A stretch of DNA of 15,734 nt from JABMRP01 sp964444795. Its GTDB lineage: Bacteria > Planctomycetota > Planctomycetia > Pirellulales > Thermoguttaceae. A program made the translations under genes and the position numbers. Below are positions 14,147 to 15,734 of the stretch, one piece after another (the first letter of the stretch is position 1; each line of letters opens with the position of its first letter). Below the pieces are notes generated by a model that was given only the letters and a program-made list of their open reading frames with translations, was not told the origin of the DNA and made no database searches. Where the stretch lies: assembly GCA_964444795.1 (NCBI GenBank), contig CAYUIQ010000212.1:1-15734 (forward strand), read 5' to 3'.

Positions 14147-14173
14147 GAATCATCGGGCAAATCGACCCCGACC

Positions 14174-14383
14174 ATGACCGACATCAAAGGTGACCGGCTG
14201 TACGTAAACCTGGGCGCTTCCCAAGTCAGGCGGAGGCTCAAGGGGTACGGATTTGGCGTGCGGAAGGTCTTCAGCGACGGTAAGAATCGGGCCGTGATCA
14301 TCCACACGGCCACGGGAGACCACCTCCGTGCGCTGGCGGCCCTGTTTCAAGACGTGATCGAGTCGCCGGAGGAGGCCGAGTAA
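14174..14383 (+). CDS. small conserved-looking protein, 69 aa
   Basis: A 69-residue protein. Seen: DRLYVNLGASQVRRRLKGYG and FGVRKVFSDGKNRAVIIHTA form basic, strand-rich segments, followed by a helix (GDHLRALAALFQDVIESPEE) with an acidic end. There is no signal peptide or membrane segment. The balanced composition and amphipathic helix argue for a real gene, although no Shine-Dalgarno precedes the ATG. I do not recognise the family and assign no function; the basic N-terminal half could bind nucleic acid, but that is only a guess. It lies 44 nt before the BNR-repeat gene on the same strand, so the two may be cotranscribed. Confidence 0.6.
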   Translation: MTDIKGDRLYVNLGASQVRRRLKGYGFGVRKVFSDGKNRAVIIHTATGDHLRALAALFQDVIESPEEAE

Positions 14384-14427
14384 CCGCCTGCGTGCGAGAC
14401 CGTATGACCAGAAGAAAGGTCCAGACT

Positions 14428-15510
14428 ATGCTTCTCTCACGACGTAAACTGCTGCAGCACGCCGTCGGCAGCGCCGCGGCACTCTCGGTTCCCGTAGAGT
14501 TCACACGGTCGTTGCTGGCAACGGAGCCGACGGCCGTGAAATCGCGGCCCGACGTCGTGATCCACGAAGGGACGTACCCCGGCTGGCCCTGGATCACGGC
14601 CGGAGCGGACGGCACGCTGTACTGTGTGTTTCGGGAGGGCACGATTCACGGCTACTCGCCCGTGGGCAAGGCCATGTTAACCACGAGTACCGATCGGGCA
14701 AGGACCTGGTCGCCAGCCCGAGTCATCGTCGACGCGCCGCACATTGATGACCGCAACGTGGGAATCGTCGAGTTGCCGAACAAAGACCTGCTCGTCTCCT
14801 ACAACACCTACAGCAAGACGCTCGATTCGGTGGCCATGACGGTCCGTTCCGCTGACGGCGGCCAGAGTTGGTCGAAACCGCAACCGATCGGCCAACCGAA
14901 TACGCGGACCAAGGCGGCCGTCCTTCCGTTGGCCGACGGCACCTTATTACTGCCTTTCTACGTGGCGCCCGGCAACGGGTCCCTGGCAGCATTGTCCTCC
15001 GATCACGGCGCCACCTGGACGGTGGTTCGCCTGCCCGATGCGGATGGTTTCGTCGGCGACGAATGGGACGCGCTGGAGGTCGAGCCGGGGCGATTGATCG
15101 GCATTATCCGAAACAGTCATCGCGAGACCGACGGAACCTTCTGGAAGACGGAAAGCCACGACGGCGGCCAGACATGGGCGGTACCACGACCGACAAATGT
15201 CCGCAGCCGGCGACACCCGTCACCGGCCCAGATTACCCGCCACGGCAAGACGCCGATCCTGATCTACTCCGACCGTCGAATGGTCTCGGTCTCCGCGGTG
15301 AGGCCATCCGATCCGGAATTCCTCCGTTGGGACGTCGAGCATCGGCTGCCCTGCTACCGCTACAACCCGAACGAGAGCCCGATCCCCGACGCCAGTTATC
15401 CGGTCTCGGTACAGATCGGCCCGCACCAGCGTTTCCTCGTCGACTACGAAATTCGTGCGGACGCAAAACGCATTGCCGGCTATTTCGTTTCCATCCCGGA
15501 GGGTTGGTAA
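14428..15510 (+). CDS. Tat-exported sialidase-like BNR/Asp-box protein
   Basis: A 360-residue protein with a twin-arginine signal (MLLSRRKLLQHAVGSAAALS) cut near residue 30, so it should fold in the cytoplasm and be exported. I start at ATG 14428 because the signal begins there and AAAGG lies nine to ten nt upstream; in-frame starts at 14392 and 14404 add a charged extension. The mature part is a sialidase-type six-bladed propeller with Asp-boxes (S-x-D-x-G-x-T/S-W) at 87-94 (STDRARTW, Gly replaced), 141-148 (SADGGQSW), 190-197 (SSDHGATW) and 243-250 (SHDGGQTW). YCVFREG near residue 65 carries an Arg of the kind that binds carboxylate in sialidases. Known for the family: cleavage or binding of sialic acid or related sugars; many planctomycete members are not proven sialidases. 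The substrate is unknown. Confidence 0.85.
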   Translation: MLLSRRKLLQHAVGSAAALSVPVEFTRSLLATEPTAVKSRPDVVIHEGTYPGWPWITAGADGTLYCVFREGTIHGYSPVGKAMLTTSTDRARTWSPARVIVDAPHIDDRNVGIVELPNKDLLVSYNTYSKTLDSVAMTVRSADGGQSWSKPQPIGQPNTRTKAAVLPLADGTLLLPFYVAPGNGSLAALSSDHGATWTVVRLPDADGFVGDEWDALEVEPGRLIGIIRNSHRETDGTFWKTESHDGGQTWAVPRPTNVRSRRHPSPAQITRHGKTPILIYSDRRMVSVSAVRPSDPEFLRWDVEHRLPCYRYNPNESPIPDASYPVSVQIGPHQRFLVDYEIRADAKRIAGYFVSIPEGW

Positions 15511-15734
15511 CCCCCAATACCCATCGATTGCCGCCGGTGGGGCTTCTCATTGGACCGCGGCCCCCCCGCCCCAATGGTTGACACGGCCCGCCGGTTCGCC
15601 CAGAATTGACGCCCGTAGGCTCAATGCGCCGGCCCACTGCGGGAGGGAAAGGGCCTTGCGCTGAAGATGTGAGGCTCGTCTAGCCCTTAACGAAGCGACC
15701 CCTTCACGTTAATTGCATGAAAAAACTCGAAACC
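15511..15734. other. intergenic region at right edge
   Basis: It contains the candidate promoter above and a GC-rich stretch. An ATG at 15717 opens MKKLET and runs off the end, but no ribosome binding site supports it. I see no clear terminator for the BNR gene. Confidence 0.5.
15578..15606 (+). promoter_or_regulatory. candidate promoter for a gene beyond the right edge
   Basis: TTGACA at 15578-15583, a 17-bp spacer, then CAGAAT at 15601-15606. The -35 is perfect and the -10 matches four of six consensus bases. It lies 67 bp after the BNR gene and points to the right edge. Confidence 0.4.

Noticed and set aside
13843..14313. 156-codon minus-strand frame upstream of the sigma-factor gene
   Set aside because: It is Pro/Ser-rich with no domain, is antisense to the more protein-like 69-aa gene, and contains the sigma-factor promoter.
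15717..15734. Start of a gene reading MKKLET at the right edge
   Set aside because: Only six codons are visible and no Shine-Dalgarno precedes the ATG; the upstream promoter alone does not fix the start.

Overview
The window reads as GC-rich chromosomal DNA from a planctomycete, most likely near the Pirellulales. This is an inference from gene content, not from a marker gene. The supporting traits are an N-terminal RLESLEERTVLS (LEPR-XLL-type) segment on a large exported protein, an ECF sigma factor paired with a Ser/Thr kinase carrying a long TPR tail, a Tat-exported BNR-repeat protein, and a remnant of a PQQ/BamB-like propeller protein. No rRNA, tRNA, CRISPR array, transposase or phage gene was seen.

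Layout. Positions 1-2919 (+) hold a compact four-gene run: a sulfotransferase-like protein cut by the window edge and three different glycosyltransferases. The first three genes overlap by four bases at each junction, and the whole run looks like one surface-glycan operon. A 92-bp palindromic repeat pair is embedded in the end of the second gene and supplies its C-terminal tail. A convergent XRE regulator (2916-3419, -) is divergent from a 94-aa protein of unknown function (3591-3875, +). Between them lie two near-consensus promoters whose -10 elements overlap inside a TATACA-N2-TGTATA palindrome. Next come a PolB-type 3'-5' exonuclease (4083-4934, -) with a good terminator, and divergently pepT (5125-6387, +). 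Positions 6391-7042 hold the truncated PQQ-repeat remnant, a 61-aa ORF and two perfect hairpins.

Positions 7043-9160 (-) encode a 705-aa exported protein with seven delta-60-type repeats (probably a seven-bladed propeller), a cadherin/Ig-like module and a P-domain-like module. Just upstream, on the + strand, a strong intrinsic terminator has no gene to serve and may end a small RNA. Positions 9518-13846 (-) hold the ECF sigma factor followed by a 1223-aa transmembrane Ser/Thr kinase with TPRs, probably one operon. Positions 13847-14173 contain fragmentary coding sequence. A 69-aa protein (14174-14383, +) and a Tat-exported sialidase-like BNR protein (14428-15510, +) follow. The last 224 bases hold a candidate promoter for a gene beyond the right edge.

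How the genes may work together. The left cluster and the right-hand BNR protein both point to surface or environmental glycans. The sigma-kinase pair is a self-contained signalling unit. The XRE/94-aa pair with nested opposing promoters looks like a small regulatory switch and is the best candidate here for an undescribed system, but the function of its output protein cannot be read from sequence.
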